Assembly (NCBI RefSeq): GCF_000176135.1
Contig: NZ_ACZN01000015.1
Coordinates: forward strand, 186,001-250,000
Direction: 5' to 3'
DNA from: Vibrio coralliilyticus ATCC BAA-450
GTDB taxonomy: Bacteria; Pseudomonadota; Gammaproteobacteria; Enterobacterales; Vibrionaceae
DNA length: 64,000 nucleotides
Numbering within the stretch: the first letter of the stretch is position 1; every line of letters starts with the position of its first letter. Both the position numbers and the translations under genes were made by a program. Under the pieces are notes generated by a model, which did no database searches, had not been told where the DNA came from, and saw nothing but the letters and a program-made list of their open reading frames with translations. Shown piece after piece: positions 10,391 to 21,599 of the stretch.

Positions 10391-10728
10391 TTTAATACCT
10401 AATTTATGATGGGATTGGACATCTGGGTGGCATTATACGAAACGGCATACACCAAAACAACACCCTCTTGAGTGATTAATCACCTGTTTTAATGAGCAAA
10501 AACTATACCAATAAGAAAATACATTCACACCAAGGATATCAACTTATTTGCATTTAACAGGGCTCAAATTCCGCTTATCGTCAACAAGTGGTCAAACATC
10601 ACAATTTGCAAATAAACACATATTTTTTAAGCAAAATTCTAAAAACCAACTAGTCTTTAATAGGAAAGGATTTGTTTTTTCTATGCGGGTTGATTGTCTA
10701 TAAAGACAGGTTCAGAGGGGAATTCATT
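10391..10728. other. Intergenic region between the mipA-like gene and yeaG
   Basis: This 338-base AT-rich divergent promoter region holds no further gene I can support. The open frame of yeaG extends 19 codons upstream (to 10672), but the E. coli homologue starts at the internal ATG 10729, which follows AGAGGGG, so the extension is not coding. Runs of A and T suit sigma-factor and H-NS-type binding, but I cannot name a site. Confidence 0.6.
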
Positions 10729-12663
10729 ATGAGTATTTTCGACCATTACCAAGCGCGCTACGAAGCTGCCAAGGATGAAGAATTATCTTTACAGGAATTC
10801 TTGACGCTATGTAAAGATGATAAAAGTGCTTACGCTAATGCCGCAGAGCGTCTACTGATGGCTATCGGCGAACCAGAGCTAATCGATACTGCGCAAGATC
10901 CATGCTTAAGCCGAATTTTTTCAAATCGGGTCATTTCCCGATATGAAACCTTCAAAGACTTCTATGGCATGGAAGAAGCGATTGAACAAATCGTTTCTTA
11001 CCTAAAACATGCCGCACAAGGCTTAGAAGAACGTAAACAGATTCTTTATTTGCTCGGCCCTGTAGGTGGCGGTAAATCCTCCCTTGCAGAGAAGCTCAAA
11101 GCGCTGATGCAACAAGTGCCTATTTATGTGCTTTCAGCAGACGGCGAACGAAGCCCAGTAAACGACCATCCGTTCTGCTTATTCGACGTCGGTGAAGATG
11201 GCGAACTGCTCAAACGCGAGTATGGCATCGAAAAACGCTATTTGCGTTCAATTATGTCGCCATGGGCGGCAAAACGTCTCCACGAATTTGGCGGCGATAT
11301 CACTAAGTTTAAAGTAGTGAAAGTGCGTCCTTCTATTTTGGATCAGGTCGCTGTGGCGAAAACAGAGCCGGGTGATGAAAACAACCAAGATATTTCATCA
11401 CTAGTCGGTAAAGTCGATATTCGTCAGCTTGAGCATTATTCTCAGGATGACCCAGATGCATACAGCTACTCAGGTGCTCTGTGTCGTGCAAACCAAGGCT
11501 TGATGGAATTCGTAGAGATGTTCAAAGCACCGATCAAAGTGCTTCACCCTCTACTAACTGCGACTCAGGAAGGTAACTACAATGGTACCGAAGGCCTATC
11601 AGCCTTGCCTTTCGATGGCATGATATTAGCCCACTCAAACGAATCTGAGTGGCAAACTTTCCGCAATAACAAGAACAACGAAGCATTCCTTGACCGTGTT
11701 TACATCGTCAAAGTGCCTTACTGTCTGCGTGTTGCGGAAGAAGTTAAGATCTACCAGAAACTGTTGGATCACTCTGAACTAGCAAAAGCTCCGTGTTCAC
11801 CTAGTACGCTAGAGTTGTTGTCGCAGTTCAGTATTCTTTCTCGACTAAAAGAGCCTGAAAACTCATCTATCTTCTCCAAGATGCGTGTTTACGATGGTGA
11901 AACCCTGAAAGATACTGACCCTAAAGCGAAGAGTTACCAAGAGTATCGAGATTTCGCTGGTGTCGATGAAGGTATGTCAGGCCTATCAACACGTTTCGCG
12001 TTTAAGATCCTGTCTCGAGTCTTCAACTTCGATCAAACCGAAGTCGCAGCGAACCCAGTTCATCTGTTCTACGTTATTGAGCAGCAAATCGAACGTGAGC
12101 AGTTCCCTCAAGAAACCGCTGAGAAATATTTGGAATTCTTGAAAGGCTATCTGGTTCCGCGCTACGTCGAGTTCATCGGAAAAGAAATTCAAACCGCTTA
12201 CCTCGAGTCTTACTCTGAATACGGACAAAACATCTTTGACCGTTACGTCACTTATGCCGATTTCTGGATTCAAGATCAGGAATATCGTGACCCAGAAACA
12301 GGCCAACTATTCGACCGTTCTGCGTTAAATAACGAACTTGAGAAAATCGAAAAAACAGCAGGCATTAGTAACCCTAAAGATTTCCGTAATGAGATTGTGA
12401 ACTTTGTTCTTCGTGCTCGTGCTAACAACAATGGACAAAACCCAGTTTGGACTAGCTATGAGAAACTTCGCACTGTCATTGAGAAGAAAATGTTCTCAAA
12501 TACGGAAGAACTATTACCCGTTATCTCCTTCAATGCGAAAACCTCTTCTGAAGACCAGAAGAAACACGACGACTTTGTCGCTCGTATGATGGAGAAAGGC
12601 TATACCGAGAAACAAGTCCGCTTGCTATCGGAATGGTATTTACGCGTACGTAAATCATCTTAA
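10729..12663 (+). CDS. yeaG: PrkA family serine protein kinase YeaG
   Basis: The 644-residue cytoplasmic protein is nearly co-linear with E. coli YeaG (also 644). It has an AAA+-like N-terminal half with Walker A GPVGGGKSS at residues 110-118 and the PrkA C-terminal kinase-like region. The family phosphorylates Ser residues in vitro and in enterobacteria belongs to the RpoS/NtrC stress and nitrogen-starvation response. The start at 10729 (MSIFDHYQ) matches the family and follows AGAGGGG. It forms a conserved set with yeaH and spoVR (ycgB); in E. coli ycgB lies elsewhere, whereas here all three are adjacent. A 136-base structured gap with a possible micro-gene separates it from yeaH. Confidence 0.95.
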   Translation: MSIFDHYQARYEAAKDEELSLQEFLTLCKDDKSAYANAAERLLMAIGEPELIDTAQDPCLSRIFSNRVISRYETFKDFYGMEEAIEQIVSYLKHAAQGLEERKQILYLLGPVGGGKSSLAEKLKALMQQVPIYVLSADGERSPVNDHPFCLFDVGEDGELLKREYGIEKRYLRSIMSPWAAKRLHEFGGDITKFKVVKVRPSILDQVAVAKTEPGDENNQDISSLVGKVDIRQLEHYSQDDPDAYSYSGALCRANQGLMEFVEMFKAPIKVLHPLLTATQEGNYNGTEGLSALPFDGMILAHSNESEWQTFRNNKNNEAFLDRVYIVKVPYCLRVAEEVKIYQKLLDHSELAKAPCSPSTLELLSQFSILSRLKEPENSSIFSKMRVYDGETLKDTDPKAKSYQEYRDFAGVDEGMSGLSTRFAFKILSRVFNFDQTEVAANPVHLFYVIEQQIEREQFPQETAEKYLEFLKGYLVPRYVEFIGKEIQTAYLESYSEYGQNIFDRYVTYADFWIQDQEYRDPETGQLFDRSALNNELEKIEKTAGISNPKDFRNEIVNFVLRARANNNGQNPVWTSYEKLRTVIEKKMFSNTEELLPVISFNAKTSSEDQKKHDDFVARMMEKGYTEKQVRLLSEWYLRVRKSS

Positions 12664-12703
12664 TAGCTGAGACAACCTTCCTCTGAACGAGAGAGGAGAG
12701 CCA

Positions 12704-12769
12704 ATGAAGTACCTGCCGGAGCATATTCTCTGGCAGGTTATTGGATGCGAACAAGATGCATGCGCTTGA
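12704..12769 (+). CDS. Possible 21-residue small protein between yeaG and yeaH
   Basis: An ATG at 12704 follows a strong Shine-Dalgarno sequence, GAGAGGAGAG (12691-12700). It opens a frame of 21 codons (MKYLPEHILWQVIGCEQDACA) ending in TGA 31 bases before yeaH. The region is also highly foldable, with ACCTGCC...GGCAGGT and ATGCGCTT...AAGTGCAT pairs, so it may instead be an RNA element for processing or translational coupling. I do not recognise the peptide. Confidence 0.35.
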   Translation: MKYLPEHILWQVIGCEQDACA

Positions 12770-12799
12770 TAAGTGCATGTACCAAAAGAGGGGTGACTC

Positions 12800-14071
12800 A
12801 TGGCGCAATTTATTGACCGACGACTGAACGGAAAAAATAAGAGCGCGGTAAACCGCCAGCGTTTCTTACGTCGTCATAAAGAACAAATCAAAGAATCTGT
12901 CGCAGACGCAGTCAATCGCCGTTCAATCACGAATACCGAGACAGGCGAGGATGTCGCGATTCCTCACAAAGACATCAAAGAACCAATCTTTCACCAAGGC
13001 AAAGGTGGTGTAAAAGAACGTGTCCACCCTGGTAACGATCAGTTCATTACTGGCGATAAAATCGAACGCCCTAAAGGTGGCGGTCAGGGCGGTGGCTCCG
13101 GTGAAGGCGACGCCAGCCCAGATGGCGAAGGTCAGGATGAATTCGTTTTCCAGATTTCAAAAGATGAGTATCTGGATATCCTGTTCGAAGATTTGGAGCT
13201 GCCAAATCTAGAGAAAAACCAAATCAACAAGATTACAGAGTGGAAGACTCACCGTGCGGGTTATCAAACCGCGGGTGTGCCAGCCAACATCGCGATTGTA
13301 AAATCCTTACAGCAATCTCTTGCGCGTCGGACGGCAATGACCGCGGGTAAAAAGCGTATGTTGAGAGAGCTGGAAGAAGAACTCGATCAAGTGAAAATGA
13401 GCGAACCTGCTCAACTACTGGAAGAAAAAAGACTCAAGAAGGAAATTAAAGATCTCAGACGAAAAATCGACACCGTCCCTTTCATTGATACCTTTGACTT
13501 AAGATTTAAAAACTACGAACGACGCCCAATTCCATCCAGCCAAGCTGTAATGTTTTGTCTGATGGATGTATCAGGCTCAATGGACCAAGCAACCAAAGAT
13601 ATCGCCAAGCGTTTCTACGTATTGCTCTACTTATTCTTGACCCGTACTTATGAAAACGTTGATGTCGTATTCATTCGCCACCACACTCAAGCAAAAGAAG
13701 TCGATGAGCATGAGTTTTTCTACTCTCAAGAAACGGGTGGCACAATAGTATCCAGCGCCCTAAAACTGATGAAGGAAATCGTTGAAGATCGTTATCCTGT
13801 CGGTGAGTGGAACATTTATGCGGCACAAGCATCTGACGGCGACAACTGGGCCGACGACTCTCCACGTTGTCGTGAGTTGCTTACCAAAAATCTATTACCA
13901 AATTGTCAGTACTACTCCTACATCGAAATCACACGACGCTCTCACCAGACCTTGTGGCATGAGTACGAGAAACTGGAAGGTGCCTTCGACAACTTTGCAA
14001 TGAAGAATATTCGCAGCGTTGAAGACATATTCCCAGTATTCCGAGAGCTCTTCAGAAAAGAAACTGCTTAG
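12800..14071 (+). CDS. yeaH: YeaH/YhbH family protein (DUF444, VWA-like)
   Basis: The 423-residue product is of the DUF444 family. It has a basic N-terminus (about residues 1-30), a Gly-rich linker at about 92-112, a coiled-coil region at about 175-225, and a von Willebrand A-like domain with the metal-site motif DxSxS at 256-260. It is encoded with the kinase YeaG and SpoVR in many bacteria and is thought to work with YeaG in stress adaptation; its biochemical activity is unknown. An AGAGGGG sequence precedes the ATG. Its stop is 10 bases before the spoVR start. Confidence 0.93.
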   Translation: MAQFIDRRLNGKNKSAVNRQRFLRRHKEQIKESVADAVNRRSITNTETGEDVAIPHKDIKEPIFHQGKGGVKERVHPGNDQFITGDKIERPKGGGQGGGSGEGDASPDGEGQDEFVFQISKDEYLDILFEDLELPNLEKNQINKITEWKTHRAGYQTAGVPANIAIVKSLQQSLARRTAMTAGKKRMLRELEEELDQVKMSEPAQLLEEKRLKKEIKDLRRKIDTVPFIDTFDLRFKNYERRPIPSSQAVMFCLMDVSGSMDQATKDIAKRFYVLLYLFLTRTYENVDVVFIRHHTQAKEVDEHEFFYSQETGGTIVSSALKLMKEIVEDRYPVGEWNIYAAQASDGDNWADDSPRCRELLTKNLLPNCQYYSYIEITRRSHQTLWHEYEKLEGAFDNFAMKNIRSVEDIFPVFRELFRKETA

Positions 14072-14081
14072 GGAGGCCACT

Positions 14082-15620
14082 ATGACAACAAAAACCAAAA
14101 AGCCAACCAAGAAAAAGACACTGCCAGATGGCCCAGATTGGACATTTGATCTCCTCGAACGCTATCACGTTGAGATAAAGCGTGTTGCAGAGCATTATCG
14201 ATTAGATACTTATCCTAATCAGATCGAAGTCATTACTTCTGAGCAGATGATGGATGCCTATTCAAGCATTGGTATGCCAATCAATTACAATCACTGGTCA
14301 TTTGGCAAGAAATTTATCCAAACCGAGCAGGGTTATAAGCATGGCCAAATGGGCCTAGCCTACGAGATCGTGATCAATTCCGATCCTTGTATCGCATATC
14401 TGATGGAAGAAAATACCGTCACCATGCAAGCTTTGGTGATGGCGCATGCTTGTTACGGACACAATTCATTTTTCAAAGGCAATTACCTATTCCAAACTTG
14501 GACAGATGCTAGCTCTATCATCGACTATCTATTGTTCGCCAAAAAGTACATTGCGGATTGTGAGCAAAAATACGGCGTAAAAGAAGTAGAAGAGCTTTTA
14601 GATTCCTGTCATGCCTTAATGAATTTCGGCGTAGACCGATATAAACGCCCAGAGAAAATCTCTATTGCGGAAGAAAAAATGCGTCAGGAGGAGCGCGAAG
14701 CGTATCTTCAATCCCAAGTGAACGATCTATGGAGAACCGTCCCTAAAGGTAAAGTCGAACAGGAAGAGTCCAAGATTCGCTTCCCTTCTGAACCTCAGGA
14801 AAACATCTTATACTTCATTGAAAAACACGCACCGCTGCTAGAATCATGGCAACGAGAGATCGTACGTATCGTTCGCAAAATCAGCCAATACTTCTACCCT
14901 CAGAAACAAACTCAGGTAATGAACGAGGGTTGGGCTACATTCTGGCATTACACCATTCTTAACCATATGTACGATGAAGGATTGGTGACAGAACGCTTCA
15001 TTCTTGAGTTCCTACATAGCCACACGAGTGTTGTCGCGCAACCTGCGTACAACAGTCCTTATTTCAGCGGTATCAACCCTTATGCTCTTGGGTTCGCGAT
15101 GTTCCGTGATATTCGTAGAATTTGTGAAGAGCCTACGGATGAGGACAAAGAGTGGTTCCCAGAACTGGCGGGGACCGATTGGTTAGAAGCAGTTCATTTT
15201 GCAATGAAAAACTTTAAAGATGAAAGCTTCATCAGCCAGTACCTATCTCCTAAGCTAATGCGCGACTTTAAACTCTTCGCTATTACTGATGATGACAGAA
15301 AGAACTACATCGAAGTCACCGCGATTCACAATGATCTGGGTTACCGAGAAATCAGAGAGAAGCTGGCAGGCCAGTACAACCTCAGCAGTTTAGAACCGAA
15401 TATTCAGGTCTTTAACGTTGATGTACGAGGTGATCGCTCACTGACACTTCAATATGTCCCACATGATCGTATTCCACTCGATGATAGCTACGACGAAGTA
15501 TTAAAGCACATGTATCGGCTATGGGGGTTTGACGTCATACTAGAAGAAGTTAAAGAGTCAGGGCGACGTGAAATTCTGGGTACATGCCCAAAACGTAACG
15601 ACTATGATGGAAAGATATAG
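14082..15620 (+). CDS. ycgB: SpoVR family protein (YcgB)
   Basis: The 512-residue soluble protein matches SpoVR/YcgB, named from Bacillus cortex formation, although vibrios do not sporulate. The motif GWATFWHYTILNHMYDEG is typical of the family. The ATG at 14082 follows GGGAGG (14071-14076) that overlaps the end of yeaH. The frame is open another 21 codons upstream inside yeaH, but that part is antisense-like and not conserved in the family. It is third in the yeaG-yeaH-spoVR unit, and the clustering supports a shared stress or stationary-phase function. The catalytic role is unknown. Confidence 0.94.
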   Translation: MTTKTKKPTKKKTLPDGPDWTFDLLERYHVEIKRVAEHYRLDTYPNQIEVITSEQMMDAYSSIGMPINYNHWSFGKKFIQTEQGYKHGQMGLAYEIVINSDPCIAYLMEENTVTMQALVMAHACYGHNSFFKGNYLFQTWTDASSIIDYLLFAKKYIADCEQKYGVKEVEELLDSCHALMNFGVDRYKRPEKISIAEEKMRQEEREAYLQSQVNDLWRTVPKGKVEQEESKIRFPSEPQENILYFIEKHAPLLESWQREIVRIVRKISQYFYPQKQTQVMNEGWATFWHYTILNHMYDEGLVTERFILEFLHSHTSVVAQPAYNSPYFSGINPYALGFAMFRDIRRICEEPTDEDKEWFPELAGTDWLEAVHFAMKNFKDESFISQYLSPKLMRDFKLFAITDDDRKNYIEVTAIHNDLGYREIREKLAGQYNLSSLEPNIQVFNVDVRGDRSLTLQYVPHDRIPLDDSYDEVLKHMYRLWGFDVILEEVKESGRREILGTCPKRNDYDGKI

Positions 15621-15625
15621 CAACT

Positions 15626-15650
15626 AAAAAGGCCCTAACGGGCCTTTTCT
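15626..15650. terminator. Bidirectional terminator between ycgB and kdsB
   Basis: AAAAGGCCC/GGGCCTTTT with loop TAAC lies between the two convergent stop codons. Confidence 0.9.
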
Positions 15651-16403
15651 TTATTGATGAGCAATGAGCTTCCTCACTACTTCTAAATCTTCTGGAGTAT
15701 CAACGCCAGCAGGTGGCGCTTGCTTAGCCACCTCGACATGAATTTTCTCACCATACCACAATACTCGAAGCTGCTCTAAACTCTCAATTTTCTCTAGAGC
15801 AGTTGGTTCCCAGTTGATATAGGTATTGATGAACCCCGCGCGATAAGCATAGATACCGATGTGACGCATCAGAGGTTGAGCAATCACCTTGCCACCATTG
15901 GCAAAGTTATCTCGATCCCACGGGATAGTCGCACGACTAAAGTACATCGCATAACCATCTTTATCTGTCAAAACTTTCACTGCATTCGGGTTAAAGACTT
16001 CGTCTTCATGGGAAATTTCAACTGCTAACGTTGCCATAGGAGCTTGGCTGCTCGCTAGATTACTCGCAACTTGCGTGATAATTGCTGGCGGAATCAGTGG
16101 CTCATCGCCCTGTACATTCACGATCACATGATCGTCCGGAATGTTCATGACTTTCACAACTTCAGCTAAACGCTCAGTTCCCGATTCATGTTCAGAGGAT
16201 GTCATGCAAACCACACCACCGAATGCTTGTACCGCACTCTCCACTCGCGCATCGTCAGTCGCAACGACAACTTTCTCAGCACCAGCCTGCAGTGATTGCT
16301 CGTAGACCCACTGAATCATTGGTTTACCACCAATGTCAGCTAATGGCTTACCTGGTAAACGTGTTGATTCATAACGTGCAGGTATAACGACGGTAAATGA
16401 CAT
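15651..16403 (-). CDS. kdsB: 3-deoxy-manno-octulosonate cytidylyltransferase (CMP-Kdo synthetase)
   Basis: The 250-residue cytoplasmic enzyme activates Kdo with CTP for lipid A-core synthesis. The N-terminal nucleotide-binding motif is [21 protein letters not shown] and the [10 protein letters not shown] segment is conserved. It is the last gene of the lpxK-ycaR-kdsB unit: its ATG shares a base with the ycaR stop (TAATG), which suggests translational coupling. Within the same block msbA exports the product of the pathway. Confidence 0.97.
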   Translation of the reverse strand: MSFTVVIPARYESTRLPGKPLADIGGKPMIQWVYEQSLQAGAEKVVVATDDARVESAVQAFGGVVCMTSSEHESGTERLAEVVKVMNIPDDHVIVNVQGDEPLIPPAIITQVASNLASSQAPMATLAVEISHEDEVFNPNAVKVLTDKDGYAMYFSRATIPWDRDNFANGGKVIAQPLMRHIGIYAYRAGFINTYINWEPTALEKIESLEQLRVLWYGEKIHVEVAKQAPPAGVDTPEDLEVVRKLIAHQ

Positions 16404-16582
16404 TATCGCCCCTCTTCCATGCTCATTTGGCGCGCTTCAGGCTCCAGTAGGACCGGGATACCTTCTTTAATCGGGTAAGCAAGGCGGTCCAACTTGCAGA
16501 TCAGCTCTTGTTTGTCTTTGTCGAACGTAAGCTTACCTTTGCATACAGGGCAAGCTACAATCTCAAGCAGTCGATGGTCCAT
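16403..16582 (-). CDS. ycaR: Trm112-like small protein YcaR
   Basis: This 59-residue protein ([18 protein letters not shown]...) is a close match to E. coli YcaR. It has the CPVC knuckle at residues 11-14 and a further Cys at 29 (LICK), so the Trm112-type zinc fold seems only partly retained. Its start lies inside the last 20 bases of lpxK and its stop overlaps kdsB by one base, so translation of lpxK, ycaR and kdsB is tightly linked. The function is unknown; the fixed position between lpxK and kdsB in many proteobacteria suggests a link to LPS synthesis. Confidence 0.92.
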   Translation of the reverse strand: MDHRLLEIVACPVCKGKLTFDKDKQELICKLDRLAYPIKEGIPVLLEPEARQMSMEEGR

Positions 16583-17570
16583 ACTTTTCTTTAACCTCTT
16601 TAATCTTACTTAAAATGCGCGTCTCATCTTGGGGACTAAAGCTAGCAGTCACTGGAAGATACCACCAGTTTTCTTCTGCGTAACTGGCACATTTTACTGC
16701 ATCTTTTTCTGTCATGATCAGATGTTGTCCGCGGCTAGCCAAGGTTTGCAACTCTGATGGTTCAAAATTTTTATGATCGGAAAAGCCTTGAGTGACGACT
16801 GGGCTCGCACCGAGACTTTCTAATGTGTTAAAAAACCTCGGTGGATGACCAATGCCGGCCATAGCCACCAGCTGTTCAAGTTGACTGACAGGGGCTTTCT
16901 CTCGGGTTTTTAAGTTCACTGCCAAACTCGGTGTCAGAGCCATGGCGGCTTCGTTCTCGTGAGCTTTTCCACCATTAGTAATGATGAAATCGACTTCGCT
17001 CAACCGTTTCGTTGTCTCACGTAAGGGCCCAAGTGGTATCAGTTGCTCACTGCCAAAGCGACGATTACCGTCTACCACTGCGATTTCAATGTCTCTTTGT
17101 AACGCATAGTGCTGTAAGCCGTCATCTGTAATGACAATATCAACGCCAAGAGGCAATAAAGCTTTGACTGCATCACTTCGTACCGGAGATACCGCTACAG
17201 GAGCTGCCGTTCGTTTGAAAATTAACTTGGGCTCATCACCACAGTGCTTGGTCGGTGTTTGTTCTTCAACAATGAGTGGATAGCTCGGCGCTTTAGCACC
17301 ATATCCACGAGACACCACCCCGGGGTTGTAACCCATGGATTGTAATTGCTCCACCAGCCAAATAACGACAGGAGTCTTGCCATTGCCACCAGCGGTAATA
17401 TTACCGACCACAACAACAGGAACTGGTGCTTTGTAACTGGATTTACTCCCAGATACAAATGCCTGGCGCCTCGAACGACTGATAACTCCAAATACTAAAC
17501 TGAGTGGCCATAACAATGGCCACAAAACATAGCGTAAAGGATGGTTTTCAAACCAGATTTTTTCAATCAC
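16563..17570 (-). CDS. lpxK: Tetraacyldisaccharide 4'-kinase
   Basis: The 335-residue inner membrane enzyme phosphorylates the 4' position of the lipid A disaccharide precursor. A hydrophobic N-terminal anchor lies at about residues 14-30. The Walker A motif [11 protein letters not shown] is at 56-66, and the [12 protein letters not shown] signature follows. It sits 3 bases after msbA in the conserved msbA-lpxK-ycaR-kdsB order. Confidence 0.97.
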   Translation of the reverse strand: MIEKIWFENHPLRYVLWPLLWPLSLVFGVISRSRRQAFVSGSKSSYKAPVPVVVVGNITAGGNGKTPVVIWLVEQLQSMGYNPGVVSRGYGAKAPSYPLIVEEQTPTKHCGDEPKLIFKRTAAPVAVSPVRSDAVKALLPLGVDIVITDDGLQHYALQRDIEIAVVDGNRRFGSEQLIPLGPLRETTKRLSEVDFIITNGGKAHENEAAMALTPSLAVNLKTREKAPVSQLEQLVAMAGIGHPPRFFNTLESLGASPVVTQGFSDHKNFEPSELQTLASRGQHLIMTEKDAVKCASYAEENWWYLPVTASFSPQDETRILSKIKEVKEKYGPSTA

Positions 17571-17573
17571 GGT

Positions 17574-19322
17574 TTAAGCACCAAACTGTATCCGATGAAG
17601 CTGTGCGTAGGCGCCATCTTTTTCGATCAAAGTGCTATGGTCACCGCGCTCAACGATTTCACCTTCATCAACTACCAAAATCTCGTCAGCGCTTTCAATC
17701 GTTGACAGCCTGTGTGCGATAACAAGTACCGTTTTATTTTTCTGCAACTCATCCAACGCAGATTGAATCGCTTTTTCAGATTCAGTATCAAGTGCAGAGG
17801 TTGCTTCATCCAAGATCAAAACTGGCGCGTCACGTAACAAGGCACGCGCGATAGCGATTCGTTGGCGCTGGCCACCTGAGAGACTAGTACCATTTTCACC
17901 AATAACGGTATCAAGCCCATCGTCCATATTGTCGATAAAGTCCATTGCATAAGCTAAGCGAGCAGCTTCTTCAATCTGCTCTCGGCTGTATTCATCCGTC
18001 GCGGCATAAGCGATGTTGTTGGCAATGGTATCGTTGAATAAGTGGACATTTTGCGACACTAGAGCGAAATGGCTGCGTAGGTTAGTCAGTTTGTAATCAC
18101 GTACGTCATGTCCGTCGAGCTCAATGTTGCCTGAATCTACGTCATAGAATCGAGTAAAGAGATTCGCAATGGTACTCTTACCGGAACCTGAACGACCAAC
18201 AAGTGCGACCGTTTTTCCTTTCGGTATGTCAAAGCTGACATTACGCAGCGCTGGTGCTTCTTTGCCTTGGTAGGTAAATGTGACATTTTTAACTGCAACT
18301 TCACCACGCACGGCCTTAGCTTCGTACTTACCGTTATCTTGCTCTGTTTCCAGATCCATCAACGCAAATAAGGTCTGGCTTGCAGCCATACCACGCTGAA
18401 ACTCCGACGTAACATTGGTTAGTGCTTTAAGTGGGCGCAGTAGACCGAACATCGCAGAGAAAACCACAGTAAACGTACCAGGAGTCAGTTGCTCTTTGAT
18501 TGAATCAACACTCGCTAGAAACAAAACAACAACAAGAGCAATCGATGCGATTATCTGAATCACCGGATTTGCAATCGCCTGAGCCGCGACCAGCTTCATC
18601 GATTGCTGACGCATCTGGTTACTCACGGTATCAAAGCGCTCGCGTTCAACGTTCTGTCCACCATAGCTAAGCACCACTTTGTGCCCTTTAAGCATTTGCT
18701 CAGCGGAGGCCGTCACATGCCCCATCGTATCCTGCATACTCTTAGAGATCTTACGGAAACGTTTTGACACGATACCAATAGCCCAAGCGACGACAGGCGC
18801 CACAATGAAGAGCACTAATGAAAGCTGCCAACTGTTCCAGAACATTAGAACCAGTAAGCCTATGATACTCGCGCCTTCACGTACAATACTCACTAAAGCT
18901 CGGCTAGTCGCCCCTGCAACTTGCTCTGAGTCATAGGTAATGCGAGATAGCAATCCACCAGTCGATTCTTTATCGAAATAAGACACTGGCATGTGCATGA
19001 ACTGGCTGAAAATTCGTCGACGCATCAACATCACAACATTACCTGAAACCCAGCTCAAACAATAAGAAGAGACGAAACCACTCAGCCCTCTAATAACCAT
19101 CATACCGAAGACAATGAAAGGCAAAGTGCGAAGAAAATTAGATTCGGTATCGCCAAAACCTTCATCTAACAAAGGTTTTAGGAGTGACACCATATATGTG
19201 TCGGCTACCGCATTGATAATGAGAGCAACGACCGCTACAGCCAAACCTGCTTTGTACAAGCGAATGTAAGTCCATAAACGCTTAAAAGTTTGCAGGGTCG
19301 TTTCATCTTGATTAAGAGACAT
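17574..19322 (-). CDS. msbA: Lipid A export ABC transporter ATP-binding/permease MsbA
   Basis: The 582-residue half-transporter is the same length as E. coli MsbA. Six transmembrane helices occupy about residues 20-320. The nucleotide-binding domain has Walker [10 protein letters not shown] (375-383), signature [15 protein letters not shown] and Walker [13 protein letters not shown]. It flips core-lipid A across the inner membrane. It lies between comEC (31-base gap) and lpxK (3-base gap) in one operon. Confidence 0.97.
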   Translation of the reverse strand: MSLNQDETTLQTFKRLWTYIRLYKAGLAVAVVALIINAVADTYMVSLLKPLLDEGFGDTESNFLRTLPFIVFGMMVIRGLSGFVSSYCLSWVSGNVVMLMRRRIFSQFMHMPVSYFDKESTGGLLSRITYDSEQVAGATSRALVSIVREGASIIGLLVLMFWNSWQLSLVLFIVAPVVAWAIGIVSKRFRKISKSMQDTMGHVTASAEQMLKGHKVVLSYGGQNVERERFDTVSNQMRQQSMKLVAAQAIANPVIQIIASIALVVVLFLASVDSIKEQLTPGTFTVVFSAMFGLLRPLKALTNVTSEFQRGMAASQTLFALMDLETEQDNGKYEAKAVRGEVAVKNVTFTYQGKEAPALRNVSFDIPKGKTVALVGRSGSGKSTIANLFTRFYDVDSGNIELDGHDVRDYKLTNLRSHFALVSQNVHLFNDTIANNIAYAATDEYSREQIEEAARLAYAMDFIDNMDDGLDTVIGENGTSLSGGQRQRIAIARALLRDAPVLILDEATSALDTESEKAIQSALDELQKNKTVLVIAHRLSTIESADEILVVDEGEIVERGDHSTLIEKDGAYAQLHRIQFGA

Positions 19323-19353
19323 AGAACTGCTTATTTTTCTTACAATATTCGGT

Positions 19354-21591
19354 CTATTCTACTCCCTTACGTAGCATCTGCCTATACCAAGCCAGCCCTT
19401 TCCACTCTCTTATCGCGTCAATTTTCCAATGGTTTGAATAGAAATTGACACTAACTTGACCGTAAGACCCCGTATCAAACCATTGTACGTCTCTGTCTGT
19501 ATAACGTTTGACCACATTAGGAGCTGGGAGTCGCCACTTTCCATACAACGCAGATGAAGCGATGGCCACCTTGGGGCTAACCGCTTCAATAAACCGCGGT
19601 ATGGAAGACGTTTTACTGCCATGATGTGGGACAACCAAAACATCGCTACGAAGCGCATCAGGTTGTCTGACAAGAAGCCATTCGACAATCGCGTCGATGT
19701 CTCCGGGCAACAGAGTTGATTGTTTGTATTCTGGGTGGGACACTCTCACCACGCACGAATGAGGATTATAGGCACGTTGCACTGATTCAACCGGCCACAA
19801 AAACTCCAATGTTAACTCGCCCCATGCGAGTATATTCCCCTTTAGGCACATTTGAGCTCGGGTAAGTTGCTGGCTAGCCATTAGAAGTTCCGGCTGCCAG
19901 TCGCGTAGCAACACCTCTAGGCCACCTGCATGGTCACCATCGGTATGAGATATAATTAACATATCCAGTTTACTGACACCGTGATAATGAAGGAAAGGCG
20001 TAATCACCTGCGCAGCAATGCTGCTCCTCTCCCAAGCAATTCCGGTATCGTAGGCTATGGCTCGTGAACCTTGCTTCACTACAATAGCCAAGCCATGACC
20101 AACATCCAAAACGAAGACTTGCCATACCGGCTTCTCTTTCCAGTCGATAACCCAAACCAACGCACACAATATAAATAGCGCTTTCCCTTGGATGCTAAGA
20201 AAAGTAGAGAACAACAGCAGCAACAGCGCCCCGACGAACAAAACCGTCAGAAAGTGGCTTAATGGAACCCAACTGCTGTCAGCGAAAGAAAGTGCATAGA
20301 ATACGGGCTCAATAGTGATATCAACCCATTGCCAGAACACTGATACATTAAAAACGGTTTCAGCCAGTAGTGCCAAGAGACTTAGCGGCACGACAACGAA
20401 GCTGAACCAAGGGACGAAGATAAGGTTGTATGCGAAACTGGCTAAGCTCAGGCCTTGAAACGATATTGCCACTATTGGTGTCATTCCAATAACCAAAGTC
20501 AGTTGCAGCACGAGCGCATTTACCCAAGGTGACCACAATCTATTCTGCAACGAAACAAACACCAAAATTATCGCGACTGCCCACATAGACAGCCAAAGAC
20601 CTGATGATGCCGCTGCAAACGGGTCAGTCAGTAAAAGCCAAGATAGGATAATTAGCCATTTATAACTTGCTGGGAGGCGCTTAAATGAGCGGAGCAACAA
20701 CACTGCCAGACAACACGTCCACAATGCTCGTTGGGTGGGGATAGAGAATCCAGCTAACCAAGCATAAAAATAAGCACACACTAATGCTATAACAAACGGA
20801 GCAGCTAATGCTGTGGGAAAAAGCCTAAGGAGTAATTTGCCAAAGCACCAGCCAAGGTAAAACACAATGCCAATATGCAAACCGGATATCGCGATAAGGT
20901 GACTCAGTCCGCTCGCTTTTAGCTGCTCTTTCAGCTCGAAAGACAAACTCTCTCGTACGCCAAACGTCAGTGCTAAAATCAAACCTTTACTTGGCAGAAA
21001 CTCTACCGAGTTCAACACTTGTTGATACAGTTCATAACGCGTAGAATCAGCATGACGAGTCCAGTAAGGCGTTTTGATTACAACACTCGCTCTACCCACT
21101 ACTCGCTGCTGTAATGCATATTTTTCTGCATCAAAGCCAACATCATTGAGTAGACCTACAATAGGCTTAAGCCTGACTCTGGCCCCAATCTCATCACCGG
21201 GAGAAAGCATCATTGGAGAAGCAAGCCTTATTCGCGGCTGAGCAAACGTGTTTAATTCTTCACCATTAATTGATCTCACCACTACTTCCCCTTGAAAGCC
21301 GTGACTTATTTGCTTAAAAAAGCTGTCAACCTCCGCATTTATGGTAATATCCTGACCTGCTTGGAAAAGCATTGCTTGCTGATGGCGTAAAAGGTTACTG
21401 TGTATCACTAGTATCAGGCATGCGAACACAGGACCAACACACCACCTTAGCGATTTTGACCTTATACTGAGTATCAGGGTCAAGATACAGGGAAACAACC
21501 ACTCCCATGCTGGCATATACCACCAGAACTGAGCGGTTGATATAAGGAAAGAGAACGATATAAGCGTCCAGTAATTTAAGTAGAGAGTCAT
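19354..21591 (-). CDS. comEC: ComEC/Rec2 DNA-uptake channel protein
   Basis: The 745-residue inner membrane protein moves transforming DNA into the cytoplasm in naturally competent bacteria. It has N-terminal transmembrane segments and a small OB-like DUF4131 region, then the Competence domain ([17 protein letters not shown]). The C-terminal metallo-beta-lactamase-like domain has HTDGDHAGG at about 549-557. Vibrios become competent on chitin through TfoX, and comEC is essential there. The start is only 8 bases from the start of the divergent DUF2062 gene, so each promoter must lie within the other's coding region. The downstream msbA may be transcribed from it. Confidence 0.95.
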   Translation of the reverse strand: MTLYLNYWTLISFSFLISTAQFWWYMPAWEWLFPCILTLILSIRSKSLRWCVGPVFACLILVIHSNLLRHQQAMLFQAGQDITINAEVDSFFKQISHGFQGEVVVRSINGEELNTFAQPRIRLASPMMLSPGDEIGARVRLKPIVGLLNDVGFDAEKYALQQRVVGRASVVIKTPYWTRHADSTRYELYQQVLNSVEFLPSKGLILALTFGVRESLSFELKEQLKASGLSHLIAISGLHIGIVFYLGWCFGKLLLRLFPTALAAPFVIALVCAYFYAWLAGFSIPTQRALWTCCLAVLLLRSFKRLPASYKWLIILSWLLLTDPFAAASSGLWLSMWAVAIILVFVSLQNRLWSPWVNALVLQLTLVIGMTPIVAISFQGLSLASFAYNLIFVPWFSFVVVPLSLLALLAETVFNVSVFWQWVDITIEPVFYALSFADSSWVPLSHFLTVLFVGALLLLLFSTFLSIQGKALFILCALVWVIDWKEKPVWQVFVLDVGHGLAIVVKQGSRAIAYDTGIAWERSSIAAQVITPFLHYHGVSKLDMLIISHTDGDHAGGLEVLLRDWQPELLMASQQLTRAQMCLKGNILAWGELTLEFLWPVESVQRAYNPHSCVVRVSHPEYKQSTLLPGDIDAIVEWLLVRQPDALRSDVLVVPHHGSKTSSIPRFIEAVSPKVAIASSALYGKWRLPAPNVVKRYTDRDVQWFDTGSYGQVSVNFYSNHWKIDAIREWKGLAWYRQMLRKGVE

Positions 21592-21599
21592 ATTTCCCT

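Noticed and set aside
10672..10728. 19-codon N-terminal extension of YeaG
   Set aside because: The E. coli homologue begins at the internal ATG, which has the better ribosome-binding site.
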